Below are positions 1-7,323 of a DNA stretch of 29,911 nt, piece after piece. The stretch is from the NCBI GenBank assembly GCA_050736615.1, contig JBOHWL010000175.1, forward strand, positions 1 through 29,911, given 5' to 3'. Source of the DNA: JBOHWJ01 sp050736615. Its GTDB lineage: Bacteria > Desulfobacterota > Binatia > Binatales > Binataceae. The translations under genes were made by a program, and so were the position numbers. The notes under the pieces are model-generated. The model was not told where the DNA came from, did not search any database, and saw only the letters and a list, made by a program, of their open reading frames with translations. Within the stretch, counting starts at the first letter, position 1; every line of letters begins with the position of its first letter.

Positions 1-27
1 GACCTGCTTTCTTATCGCGCGCCATAC

Positions 28-1059
28 GTGATTATGTTGGCTTGGCTGATCCTGTCACTAACGGCGGCGGGGTGCGCGCTCGGACATCACCGACCGTCCA
101 CCGCCGCCTCCAGCGCATTAGCGCCTCGCGCGAAGGTAAAAAAGTATAATCCACCATTGGAAACGAGCGCGCCCTTCGCGATCTCGGCCGGCCGCGACGA
201 TGCCATGTGGTTTACCGAATTTCATCAAAACCGGATTGGCCGGATCGATCCGCTGGGCGAGGTTACCTCGTTCGAGCTGCCCACTGGGGGGTTTCCCGAA
301 CGTCTCGCCGCTGGCCCCGACGGCGCGATTTGGTATACCGATCCCGCTGGTAATCGGATTGGACGGTTGGCTCGCGATGGCAGTGTTGAAACAGTGCCGA
401 TCCCAACACCGCACAGCGGCCCGGCGGCGATCACGCTCGGCTCCGACGGCAATCTGTGGTTCACCGAGCATGCCGCCAATATGATCGGCAGAATTACGCC
501 GCTTGGAAATCTTACCGAGTTCGCGCTGCCGGGCGCCGGCGGGCCGGCCGGGATCGTCTCCGCGCCAGACGGTAATCTGTACATTGCGGAGAACATCGGC
601 GATCAGATTATCCGCATGTCGACCCGGGGCCGTCTTGAGGTTTTCAAGTTGCCCAATCCCAACCGTATTCCCAACGACATCGCGGCGGCCACCGACGGCG
701 ATATCTGGTTTACGGAGTTGGGCGAAGGCGGCGTCGGACGCCTTTCTCCCGACGGACGTATCGAAGAGTACCAATTGCCGGTACACGGAATTCCGTTCGG
801 CATCACCGCGGTTCCCGGCGGTGACGTATGGCTGACCGTGGCGAAAGCCGACGCGCTATGCCGGATTGATGCGGACGGCCATATTGTTAGCTATCAACTT
901 CCCGGCGGCGCCGACCCAAGTTTCATTGCGGCCGGACCATACGGAAATCTGTGGTTCACTCAGCCGGACGGCCGTATCGGCCGTTTCAATCCGTTGGGCT
1001 TCTTGAAGGAGTTCAAGGTGGCCGTGCCGGCCGGGCTTATGCAGCGGTCTTCAGGATGA
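28..1059 (+). CDS. Vgb-like (streptogramin lyase-type) seven-bladed beta-propeller lipoprotein
   Basis: The protein has a hydrophobic N-terminus ending in the lipobox LTAAGC (Cys16), so it is probably an exported lipoprotein. It then carries seven repeats of about 43 residues, each with a core like GPDGAIWYTDPAGNRIGRL followed by a short strand ending in LP. Seven such repeats are what a Vgb/SMP-30-like propeller needs for a complete ring. Family members include virginiamycin B lyase, but most genomic homologues have unknown substrates, and I cannot place the lyase catalytic His/Glu set, so antibiotic cleavage is not claimed. The start used is GTG 28, with ATG 34 in frame. The frame has no stop back to base 1, and the signal region lacks a basic n-region unless upstream residues such as the Arg encoded at 16-18 are included. 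The true start may therefore lie before the window. Confidence 0.8.
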   Translation: MIMLAWLILSLTAAGCALGHHRPSTAASSALAPRAKVKKYNPPLETSAPFAISAGRDDAMWFTEFHQNRIGRIDPLGEVTSFELPTGGFPERLAAGPDGAIWYTDPAGNRIGRLARDGSVETVPIPTPHSGPAAITLGSDGNLWFTEHAANMIGRITPLGNLTEFALPGAGGPAGIVSAPDGNLYIAENIGDQIIRMSTRGRLEVFKLPNPNRIPNDIAAATDGDIWFTELGEGGVGRLSPDGRIEEYQLPVHGIPFGITAVPGGDVWLTVAKADALCRIDADGHIVSYQLPGGADPSFIAAGPYGNLWFTQPDGRIGRFNPLGFLKEFKVAVPAGLMQRSSG

Positions 1060-1191
1060 TCGATGCCACCCTGGCAGGGCAGGGCACGCGCCGTCCCGCA
1101 CCAGCCGGGTGTTGAAAAAGGCTTGGTCATCACAATTGAATGCCGGCCGGGTTTCAACATCCTGGATAAAAAGCTGGCTTCTTTCCTCAAG

Positions 1192-1221
1192 CTTCTCCTC
1201 CGCTCTTTTTGCGGGGGAGAA
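1192..1221. repeat. Strong pyrimidine/purine stem-loop
   Basis: The left arm TTCTCCTCCGC (1193-1203) pairs with GCGGGGGAGAA (1211-1221), giving 11 pairs including one G-U, with a 7-base T-rich loop. One arm is all pyrimidine apart from one G and the other all purine apart from one C. No T-run follows on the plus strand, so it is not a classical terminator of the upstream gene. A dispersed intergenic repeat is possible. Confidence 0.5.
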
Positions 1222-1298
1222 AGAGAGGGGGTGCGGTCTGTGACTTATCAACGGCCTGCTGTAGTGGAGCGAAACGAGCGAACGTCCGCGAGCCGCAT

Positions 1299-1318
1299 TG
1301 TAACGCTCAGATGTTACA
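1299..1318. promoter_or_regulatory. Inverted repeat TGTAAC-N8-GTTACA, candidate operator
   Basis: A perfect 6-bp dyad with an 8-bp spacer lies about 95 bp upstream of the SDR start. The size and spacing suit a dimeric repressor site, but no regulator gene is adjacent, so the role is inferred only. Confidence 0.3.
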
Positions 1319-1412
1319 GCAGCTTCGGTTTGCGCTATAAGCGTCAAAGAAAGACTTCCCGTTCTAGGAACCAAGCTTTCTTGGAAAACGCAGCCTTAAG
1401 GAGAATTTCAAG

Positions 1413-2309
1413 ATGGGCCATCTGGAAGGTAAAGTTGCCGCTGTTACCGGCGGCGGGCGTGGCATCGGTCGCGAGGTTTGCAAGGCTTTGGCCGGCCAAG
1501 GCGCGGCGGTGGTGGTGAATGACCTTGGCGTAAGTGTGGCTGGCCAAAAGGAAACCACTTCGCCGGCCGACGACGTGGTCAAGGAAATCAAGAGCGCCGG
1601 TGGTAAGGCCGCGTCCAATCACGAGGACATCTCGACGCCGGAGGGCGGCGAGGCACTGGTCAACCAGGCGATCAAAGAATTCGGCAAGCTCGATATTTTG
1701 GTTAACGTGGCGGGCATCCTGCGCGACCGCATGATCTTCAATATGACCATCGAAGAATGGGACGCGGTTATCCGGGTGCATCTGCGCGGGCATTTCTGCA
1801 CTATGCGCCCGGCCAGCGCCCATATGCGCGAACGCAGAAGCGGTCGCATCATTAATTTCTCCTCGAATTCGGCCTTGGGCGCGCCCGGGCAACCCAATTA
1901 CGCCGCCGCCAAGGCCGGCATTCTGGGCCTCACCTATAGCAGTGCCAATGCGCTGCAAAAATATGGCATCACGGTAAATGCGATTATGCCGGGCGCGGCC
2001 ACCCGCATGACCGACACGATCCCGATGGGGCGCACGCCAGGCGCCGCCGGGCTCCGCAACAGCGAAAGCGCGACGGGCTCACCGATGGATCCCGCCAACG
2101 TGCCGCCGATCATCGTCTTTCTGGCCAGCGACGAGGCGGCCGAAGTCACCGGTCAATGTTTCGGCGCGTCGGGCTACCAGATTCGGCGCTATACGCACCT
2201 TGAGGCCGACCGCGTGATAATCAATAGCGGTCCGTGGGATATTGACCGTCTGTTCGAGACGTTCAAACGCACGCTCGGTTCGGGTTTGCAGCAGCCACGG
2301 ATGTTCTAG
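1413..2309 (+). CDS. SDR-family oxidoreductase, MFE-2/(3R)-hydroxyacyl-CoA dehydrogenase-like
   Basis: This is a 298-aa short-chain dehydrogenase. The dinucleotide-binding motif TGGGRGIG is at residues 12-19, a variant NNAG motif reads NVAG at 98-101, the catalytic Ser is about 151, and Tyr163/Lys167 form the YxxxK pair in NYAAAKAG. The insert VVVNDLGVSVAG after the second strand resembles the dehydrogenase unit of peroxisomal multifunctional enzyme type 2, which oxidises (3R)-hydroxyacyl-CoA. That substrate assignment comes from resemblance only. The Asn-to-Val change in NNAG is unusual, since that Asn supports the active-site helix, but it does not imply loss of function. ATG 1413 is chosen because AAGGAG sits 9 bases upstream. 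The gene leads a plus-strand run with DUF72 and GST genes; a 77-bp gap with a strong hairpin follows. Confidence 0.88.
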   Translation: MGHLEGKVAAVTGGGRGIGREVCKALAGQGAAVVVNDLGVSVAGQKETTSPADDVVKEIKSAGGKAASNHEDISTPEGGEALVNQAIKEFGKLDILVNVAGILRDRMIFNMTIEEWDAVIRVHLRGHFCTMRPASAHMRERRSGRIINFSSNSALGAPGQPNYAAAKAGILGLTYSSANALQKYGITVNAIMPGAATRMTDTIPMGRTPGAAGLRNSESATGSPMDPANVPPIIVFLASDEAAEVTGQCFGASGYQIRRYTHLEADRVIINSGPWDIDRLFETFKRTLGSGLQQPRMF

Positions 2310-2332
2310 CCCGTCCGCTGTCGGTTAAACTG

Positions 2333-2368
2333 GCTCCGCGCGTGATGCGAACATGCCGCGCGCGGAGC
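2333..2368. terminator. Perfect 10-bp GC hairpin between SDR and DUF72 genes
   Basis: GCTCCGCGCG (2333-2342) pairs perfectly with CGCGCGGAGC (2359-2368) around a 16-base loop that can itself fold ATG-CGAA-CAT. It lies 24 bases after the SDR stop and 18 before the DUF72 start. No T-run follows, so it could be a Rho-assisted terminator, an mRNA-stabilising stem or an attenuating structure ahead of DUF72. Confidence 0.45.
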
Positions 2369-2386
2369 TATGTCTATTGAGCGGGT

Positions 2387-3283
2387 ATGCAGGTGACCAC
2401 GCCGGAATTCCTGGTCGGTACGGCCTCGTGGACTGATCCGTCTTTGGTTAAATCCGACCTGTTTTATCCACCCGACGCGAGCACGGCCGAAGCGCGGCTG
2501 AATTTTTATGCTGCGCATTTCAACACCGTCGAGGTCGATTCCACTTTCTATGCGCTTCCGGCCGAACGTAACGCCCGGCTGTGGGTGGAGCGCACGCCCG
2601 CGCGCTTCGTCTTCAACATCAAAGCGTTCGCTCTGTTGACCCAGCATGCGGCTGAGGTTAACAGATTGCCCAAGGCCATCAAGGAAATAATGCCGTCGGC
2701 CGAGCGCAACTCATCGCGCCTTTCGCGTCCCTCCGATGAGGTGCTTGAACTGGCCTTCGGCATGTTCTGGAGTGCGTTGGCGCCATTGAAGACGGCGGGA
2801 AAGCTGGGTAAGTTGCTTTTCCAGTTTCCTCCGTACTTTATCTGCCAGGGCAAAAATCACGACTATCTGGCGCGTCTGACGGAGCGGATGCCGGGTGCGG
2901 ATATCGCCGTCGAATTTCGGCATCCGAGTTGGCTTGATGCACAACATCGAGCCGAGACGATGAGATTTTTGCGCGCGCACAATCTGAGCTTCGTCTCGGT
3001 TGACGCGCCCAGGCATGCGAGCGTGGTGCCGTCCTTTCTGGAGCTAACCGGACCGGAGGCGTACGTGCGTTTTCATGGGCGGAATCAGGAGAATTGGTTC
3101 AAACGCAATATCGCGGTGGCGGAGCGCTTCAAGTATCTTTATGCGGAGCGCGAATTGGCTGAATGGGCATCACAGCTCAAGGGCTTGACCAGCGTACGTC
3201 GGGCGTTTGCCATTTTTAATAACTGCTATCGCAATTTCGGCATCATGAACGCCACTACGATGAAGCAGATGCTGTCACGTTGA
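2387..3283 (+). CDS. DUF72 (YecE-like) protein
   Basis: This 298-aa protein matches the DUF72/YecE TIM-barrel-like family. The N-terminus has LVGTASWTD, then FYPPDASTAEARLNFYAAHF and NTVEVDSTFYALP, and FVFNIKAFALLTQH. Later come GKLGKLLFQFPPYF and AVEFRHPSWLD, followed by AYVRFHGRN and the C-terminal FNNCYRNFGIMNA, all expected in that order. The biochemical function of the family is not established. The usual length of such proteins is about 240-300 aa, so this copy looks complete. The start is ATG 2387 with a modest GAGCGGG just upstream. It overlaps by 4 bases a possible TTG start of the GST frame, but the GST ATG lies 17 bases downstream of its stop; the two are probably co-transcribed. 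Confidence 0.85.
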   Translation: MQVTTPEFLVGTASWTDPSLVKSDLFYPPDASTAEARLNFYAAHFNTVEVDSTFYALPAERNARLWVERTPARFVFNIKAFALLTQHAAEVNRLPKAIKEIMPSAERNSSRLSRPSDEVLELAFGMFWSALAPLKTAGKLGKLLFQFPPYFICQGKNHDYLARLTERMPGADIAVEFRHPSWLDAQHRAETMRFLRAHNLSFVSVDAPRHASVVPSFLELTGPEAYVRFHGRNQENWFKRNIAVAERFKYLYAERELAEWASQLKGLTSVRRAFAIFNNCYRNFGIMNATTMKQMLSR

Positions 3284-3300
3284 GATTGATTGGAAGCGCA

Positions 3301-3969
3301 ATGAAAAGCCGGCTTTACCAATTCGTCAGCAGTCCGTTTTGCGCCAAAGCGCGCAAAGTTCTTGATTACAAGGGCGTCGATTACGAAACCGTCGAGATCG
3401 ACTATCTCGAGCGCAAGGAGTTGCTTCTGGTGTCCGGCCAGTTGATGGTGCCGGTGGTCGTATTTGATAACGGCGAAACCGTTGCGGATTCCGACCGTAT
3501 CGCGATGCGGCTGGAAGAACTCTACCCCGAGCCAACGATCTTTCCGCTCGATTGGCGCGGTGTCCATCTCGCACTCGCCCGTTACTTCGACAGCGAGTTC
3601 GAAGACATCATTTTTCGCGCCGCCATCTCCGACGAATTGGCGCATTACGCGCGTCAGGGCCGCGATCGGGAGGCGTTCTATCGACTCATTCGCGAACGCA
3701 AATATGGCGCCGGTTTCTGCGATCTGGCGGTGGCGGATCGCGCGGCCAACTGGAAACGCTTATGCGAACGATTGGCGCCGCTTGATGAAACTTTGACGGA
3801 GCGCGCCTTCCTTCTTGGCCGTATCGGCTACGCGGATTTCGCGCTTTATGGCCAACTCTACTACCTGGCATTCACGGGAGAATTGAAAATTCCGGCCGAA
3901 TACGCGGCTCTGCGCGCTTTTTTTCACCGGATGGACCGTATTTCCGCCACGCTCGACCCCAATGCGTAA
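3301..3969 (+). CDS. Glutathione S-transferase family protein
   Basis: A 222-aa protein whose N-terminal half is a thioredoxin-like GST fold: LYQFVSSPFCAKARKVLDY at residues 5-23 with a possible active-site Ser or Cys14, the cis-Pro segment MVPVVVFDNGE, and the glutathione gamma-Glu site VADSDRIAMRLEE. A helical C-terminal domain follows, ending with YADFALYGQLYYLAF. Cytosolic GSTs conjugate or reduce electrophiles with glutathione; the substrate cannot be read here. I chose ATG 3301 because GGAAG precedes it by 6 bases. A TTG at 3280 would overlap the DUF72 stop and add seven unlikely residues. It is convergent with the cupin-like gene, 56 bp away; I see no terminator stem there. Confidence 0.82.
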   Translation: MKSRLYQFVSSPFCAKARKVLDYKGVDYETVEIDYLERKELLLVSGQLMVPVVVFDNGETVADSDRIAMRLEELYPEPTIFPLDWRGVHLALARYFDSEFEDIIFRAAISDELAHYARQGRDREAFYRLIRERKYGAGFCDLAVADRAANWKRLCERLAPLDETLTERAFLLGRIGYADFALYGQLYYLAFTGELKIPAEYAALRAFFHRMDRISATLDPNA

Positions 3970-4025
3970 AGCGGCGGGATTTTGATACCGCTCGGTCGGG
4001 TGTGCGGTTGATGGGCAGCGGTCCG

Positions 4026-4418
4026 CTATTGGCTTTTGGTTGCGGGATGAGAATTTTTAATCTCGACTACCACCGCGTTGATCGGTCGTCGACCAGCCTC
4101 CAGGACTGATTCGCCCGCTGGCAGCCATACCGCATCGCCAGCCCGGCGCTTGCGGAGCTCCACTTTGCCGTTGGGTGCGGTCGCTTTCACGCTATATGCG
4201 TTGAGCGGTACGACTACGGAATCGCGCAGCGAGTGCAACGCGGTCTTCTCGTGCGGAGTAAAATGCGCTCGCATCACGCGCACTTCGGCATTGTCGATGA
4301 GCACCGTATAATTTTTCGTGGGTGGCTGCTCCTTAGCGCTTTGCGCAAAAGCCGCCGTGCATACCAATGACAGCACCAACGCGATTGCTCCAGTCAGAAT
4401 GGGCTTAGCAGTTGTCAT
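4026..4418 (-). CDS. Secreted small cupin-like protein
   Basis: A 130-aa protein with a signal peptide, basic at the start, hydrophobic ILTGAIALVLSLVCTA, and cleavage likely after AFAQ. The mature part reads as a small beta-barrel cupin: LIDNAEVRVMRAHFTPHEKT, ALHSLRDSVVVPL, then AGDAVWLPAGESVLEAGRRP and VVVEIK at the end. Related secreted cupins usually show a metal-type HSH motif near HEKTALHS; here only one of those His positions is clear, so metal binding is doubtful. The start is ATG 4418, where AGGAGAG lies 6 bases upstream. Upstream in-frame codons to 4493 would bury the signal peptide. The VanZ-like gene is upstream on the same strand, 93 bp away. Substrate and role are unknown. Confidence 0.65.
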   Translation of the reverse strand: MTTAKPILTGAIALVLSLVCTAAFAQSAKEQPPTKNYTVLIDNAEVRVMRAHFTPHEKTALHSLRDSVVVPLNAYSVKATAPNGKVELRKRRAGDAVWLPAGESVLEAGRRPINAVVVEIKNSHPATKSQ

Positions 4419-4511
4419 CCTCGGCTCTCCTGTTAAAGCACACCCCATGTGTAAGACTTCAATGATTATGCGGTCTCGCCAGTCATCCTGCAAATTGCGA
4501 ATCCAAACCGG

Positions 4512-4967
4512 CTAGACCAGTTCGGTAACCGTCGCGTAGAGAAACCGGCTGAAAAGCGCGCCAGTCGAGTCCAGGGCGACATCGTAAAGCGAGGCCGTGC
4601 GGCCGGGGACGAAGATCTGATGCGCCTCGTCGAGCAGCGCATAACATACGCACAGCGCCAACGCGGTATAGGGACGGCCGCGCATCGGGCCGCGAATCAG
4701 GAGCCAGAAGAGCACTGCATAGTTGGTGAAATGGGCGCACTTGCGAATCGAATCGTGGATCAGCACGACCGTGGCGGCAGAGGCACCGGGCCATAACCAA
4801 CGCACAATGGGCTTGATGATCGTGGCCGTATCGGCGGCCGAGAAAAGCGAAGTCGAGAGGATGAAAATGATGATTATCCAGATCGCGATCGGCAGCCAAT
4901 TTTGCCACTTTTGCCATGCGGGCACCGGTCTGCCCAGTCCTGGTGCAACATTATCAGTCACTTGCAT
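4512..4967 (-). CDS. VanZ-like family membrane protein
   Basis: The 151-aa protein has a hydrophobic segment at 24-42, then the VanZ signature blocks RKCAHFTNYAVLFWLL (75-90) and DEAHQIFVPGRTASLYDV followed by DSTGAL (113-138). VanZ of vancomycin operons gives low-level teicoplanin resistance, but chromosomal homologues of this short type are common and mostly uncharacterised, so no resistance role is claimed. The annotated ATG has GGGAGG only 3 bases upstream, which is tight; a start a little further in is possible but the first membrane segment begins at residue 24. It lies alone and divergent from zwf. Confidence 0.8.
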   Translation of the reverse strand: MQVTDNVAPGLGRPVPAWQKWQNWLPIAIWIIIIFILSTSLFSAADTATIIKPIVRWLWPGASAATVVLIHDSIRKCAHFTNYAVLFWLLIRGPMRGRPYTALALCVCYALLDEAHQIFVPGRTASLYDVALDSTGALFSRFLYATVTELV

Positions 4968-5252
4968 CGGCCTCCCAATGCGTCATGGCTCGATGAAGTC
5001 CTTGTCCGATATAAGCGTTTTGATCAGACATACGGTCCGTGGAGCCAATCCACTATGAAATTCTGATGGGAGGCCATCAGCCGATCAAGTGAGCACGTTT
5101 GGGACGCTCGCCAGCGAATTGAGTACGACGGTGGACTGGATAAACCGCATCTGGTCAAATTTAACTTCAAAATCAGTTATTTCCGAGCGCGACCAACGCG
5201 CCACCGCGCCGCCGGAAGTGTAACATTTGCCATACGACGGAGTAGTGATCCT
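4968..5252. other. 285-bp divergent intergenic region (VanZ-like / zwf)
   Basis: The region separates two divergently transcribed genes and should hold both promoters. I see no convincing small gene and no strong palindrome. GGAG at 5239-5242 is the likely zwf ribosome binding site. Confidence 0.5.
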
Positions 5253-6770
5253 GTGAACGAAATACTAACAGTCGCCCGGGCTCATCCCGCGGCTCCATGC
5301 ACGGTCGTGATCTTCGGCGCCTCCGGCGACCTTGCCCGGCGCAAGCTGATTCCCGCCTTGTACAATCTGATCGAGTGCGGACAGCAGATGAAGCCGCGCG
5401 ATTTTGCCGTGCTCGGCTTCGCCCGCCGTACAATCCCGCTGCAGAAATTCAGGGGCGATGCGCGCGAAGCGGTTGCGCGGTTCTCACGGCTGGAGATCAA
5501 CGATGGATGTTGGGGTGAGTTTGCCGAACGCCTCGACTATCTCTCGGGGTTGGACAAACCTGACGGCTTCATCCGCCTCAAGCAGCGCCTTGAGCAAACT
5601 GAAGCCAAGCGCGGCCTTCCGCCCAACCGCATCTATTATCTATCGGTACCGCCCGAGGCGGTGCCGGAATGCCTGAAACGGTTGGACGAAGCCGGCCTGA
5701 TTGCCCGGCCAGGTGCCGCCAACTTCACCCGTGTAGTAGTGGAAAAGCCGATTGGCCACGACCTCGAAAGTGCGCTCGAAGTGAACCACACTCTGCATCG
5801 CTACTTCGAGGAATCGCAGATTTTCCGCATCGACCATTATCTGGGTAAGGAGACGGTCCAAAACCTGCTCGTGTTGCGATTCGCCAACACTATTTTCGAG
5901 CGCATGTGGGGCGCGCGCAAGGTCGATCATGTGCAAATCACGGTCGCCGAGCGCGAAGGACTGGGGTCGCGCGCAATGTATTATGAACCATCCGGCGCAT
6001 TACGCGACATGGTGCAGAATCACATGCTGCAGTTGCTTTCGCTGATCGCCATGGAGCCGCCGGTCTCGCTGAATGCCGAAGCAATTCGGACGGCCAAGCT
6101 TGACGTACTTCGCGCGCTGCGACCCGTGCCCGCCGGAGGAGCTTCCAGCGTGGTCGTCCGCGCGCGTTATGCCGCCGGGACGGTCGAGGGTGCGTCAGTG
6201 CAAGGCTATTTGCAGGAAAAGGACATCCCGGCCGATTCGCATACGGAAACCTTTGTCGCCCTCAAGGCGTACGTCGATAATTGGCGCTGGTCGGGTGTGC
6301 CGTTTTATTTGCGCACCGGGAAACGGCTCAGTAGCCGCGCAAGCATGATTCACCTTCAGTTCACGGACGTGCCGCGGATTCTATTCAACCGCTCCAACAC
6401 GCTGCCGGCGAACGCCATGACAATCCGGATCCAGCCGGACGAGGGTTTCTCGTTCGAGGTCCTCGCCAAACAGCCGGGACTCGACCTGTCGCTACGGCCA
6501 GTGCGCATGAATCTGAGTTACGCCAGCGAGTTCGACCGTCGCTCACCAGACGCTTATGAACGGCTGCTGCTGGACGTGATGGACGGCGACCATACCTTGT
6601 TCGTCAGCGCCGAGTTCGTCGAAAAATCGTGGGAATTCGTGCAGTCGATTCTTGATCAGTGGCGGGAGGACGCGACGATTCCGCTGTACGAATATCCCGC
6701 TGGCAGCGACGGTCCGCAGGCCGCCGATCAATTGATCAACGTGGACGGACGCGCCTGGCACAAGCCCTGA
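5253..6770 (+). CDS. zwf: Glucose-6-phosphate 1-dehydrogenase
   Basis: This enzyme oxidises glucose-6-phosphate to 6-phosphogluconolactone with NAD(P)+, the entry step of the oxidative pentose-phosphate and Entner-Doudoroff routes. The 505-aa length is normal for bacterial Zwf. The coenzyme motif GASGDLARRKL is at 22-32, EKPIGHDLESA at 164-174 and the substrate/active-site signature RIDHYLGKE at 192-200, followed by LLVLRFAN. The C-terminal domain includes VPFYLRTGKRL and IRIQPDEG, both expected. The GTG start at 5253 is supported by GGAG about 10 bases upstream and by the position of the Rossmann motif. Neither gnd nor pgl lies next to it, unlike in many bacteria. It is convergent with the broken DUF29 gene. 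Confidence 0.97.
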   Translation: MNEILTVARAHPAAPCTVVIFGASGDLARRKLIPALYNLIECGQQMKPRDFAVLGFARRTIPLQKFRGDAREAVARFSRLEINDGCWGEFAERLDYLSGLDKPDGFIRLKQRLEQTEAKRGLPPNRIYYLSVPPEAVPECLKRLDEAGLIARPGAANFTRVVVEKPIGHDLESALEVNHTLHRYFEESQIFRIDHYLGKETVQNLLVLRFANTIFERMWGARKVDHVQITVAEREGLGSRAMYYEPSGALRDMVQNHMLQLLSLIAMEPPVSLNAEAIRTAKLDVLRALRPVPAGGASSVVVRARYAAGTVEGASVQGYLQEKDIPADSHTETFVALKAYVDNWRWSGVPFYLRTGKRLSSRASMIHLQFTDVPRILFNRSNTLPANAMTIRIQPDEGFSFEVLAKQPGLDLSLRPVRMNLSYASEFDRRSPDAYERLLLDVMDGDHTLFVSAEFVEKSWEFVQSILDQWREDATIPLYEYPAGSDGPQAADQLINVDGRAWHKP

Positions 6771-6792
6771 TGTGAGTCCAATGCGCGAAGTC

Positions 6793-7290
6793 TTATGAGC
6801 GATTCCCGCCGTTCTGCTGCAGAGCGGGGGAATTTTCGTCGAGAGCCTGTTCCAACGTCCACGGGCACCCGGCGGGAATCGCGTCATCGTTGAGGTTCAG
6901 CGCACCGAGCACGGTATCGCGCGCGTAAGGCCATGCTTATCCGAACAATTCGCCCGCACGACTCTTCAGTCCGGGATTCTCTTTGAGCACGCCCGTCACC
7001 CGCCGACGCACGTTGCGCACACTGAACTGCCACAGTCGTGCATTGTTTTGCCGCACGGCGGGCGAAGCATAGGTTAGCTTTAACAGGTGCTCGATCAATG
7101 CCTCCGCATGACTTTTAAAAGCATCGGCCTCCCGTTGCGCCACGTCCTCGATTTCCTCCGCCACGTTGTCCCAGTCGATCGCATTGATACGACGCTCTTT
7201 GGGTGCGCGCGCCTGTTCGAACGCCCAAGTGTATGGATCGCGCTCATATAGCGAACCCGTCGCGTGCCCGCTGTGCGCTGTCTTGTTCAT
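6793..7290 (-). pseudogene. DUF29 protein gene interrupted by an in-frame TAA
   Basis: Residues 1-117 read as DUF29: LYERDPYTWAFEQA, then IDWDNVAEEIEDVAQRE, HAEALIEHLLKLTYA and LKENPGLKSRAGELFG. A TAA at 6939-6937 ends this frame, but the same frame continues for 47 more codons to a second stop at 6793. That part is clearly the family C-terminus: AWPYARDTVLGALNL and IPAGCPWTLEQALDEN, the CPWTLEQ block being typical of DUF29. Without the stop the product would be 165 aa, near the usual family size. One base change from a Glu, Gln or Lys codon would create this TAA. The truncated 117-aa product could still be made, or the stop could be a sequencing error. DUF29 has no established function. It ends a minus-strand array, 33 bp behind the methyltransferase. 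Confidence 0.85.
6802..6836 (+). terminator. Possible zwf terminator
   Basis: ATTCCCGC (6802-6809) can pair with GCGGGGGAAT (6824-6833), with a two-base bulge and a 14-base loop, followed by a short T-run. It begins 32 bases after the zwf stop. It lies inside the abandoned C-terminal coding part of the DUF29 gene on the other strand, so the fold could be coincidental. Confidence 0.35.
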
Positions 7291-7323
7291 GGTTCGAATC
7301 TTACCGCATATATACAGTGGATT

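Larger units (their letters stand above)
1060..1412. other. 353-bp intergenic region between Vgb-like gene and SDR
   Basis: No convincing gene lies here; the open frames crossing it are not protein-like and overlap real genes in other frames. It holds two inverted repeats, listed separately at 1192-1221 and 1299-1318. It probably contains the promoter of the SDR gene, but no clear -35/-10 pair stands out. The SDR ribosome binding site AAGGAG is at 1398-1403. Confidence 0.6.

Noticed and set aside
118..786. 222-aa minus-strand open frame inside the Vgb-like gene
   Set aside because: It is the shadow of a repetitive GC-rich gene; no family pattern, no ribosome site.
1063..1518. 151-aa plus-strand open frame before the SDR
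   Set aside because: It overlaps the SDR in another frame and has no family pattern.
4512..4967. Glycopeptide resistance role for the VanZ-like gene
   Set aside because: No other van genes are near, and the short VanZ family is widespread without resistance.
7288..7300. GGTTCGAATC, similar to a tRNA T-loop
   Set aside because: No acceptor stem, D-arm or anticodon arm could be folded around it, and it overlaps the DUF29 start.
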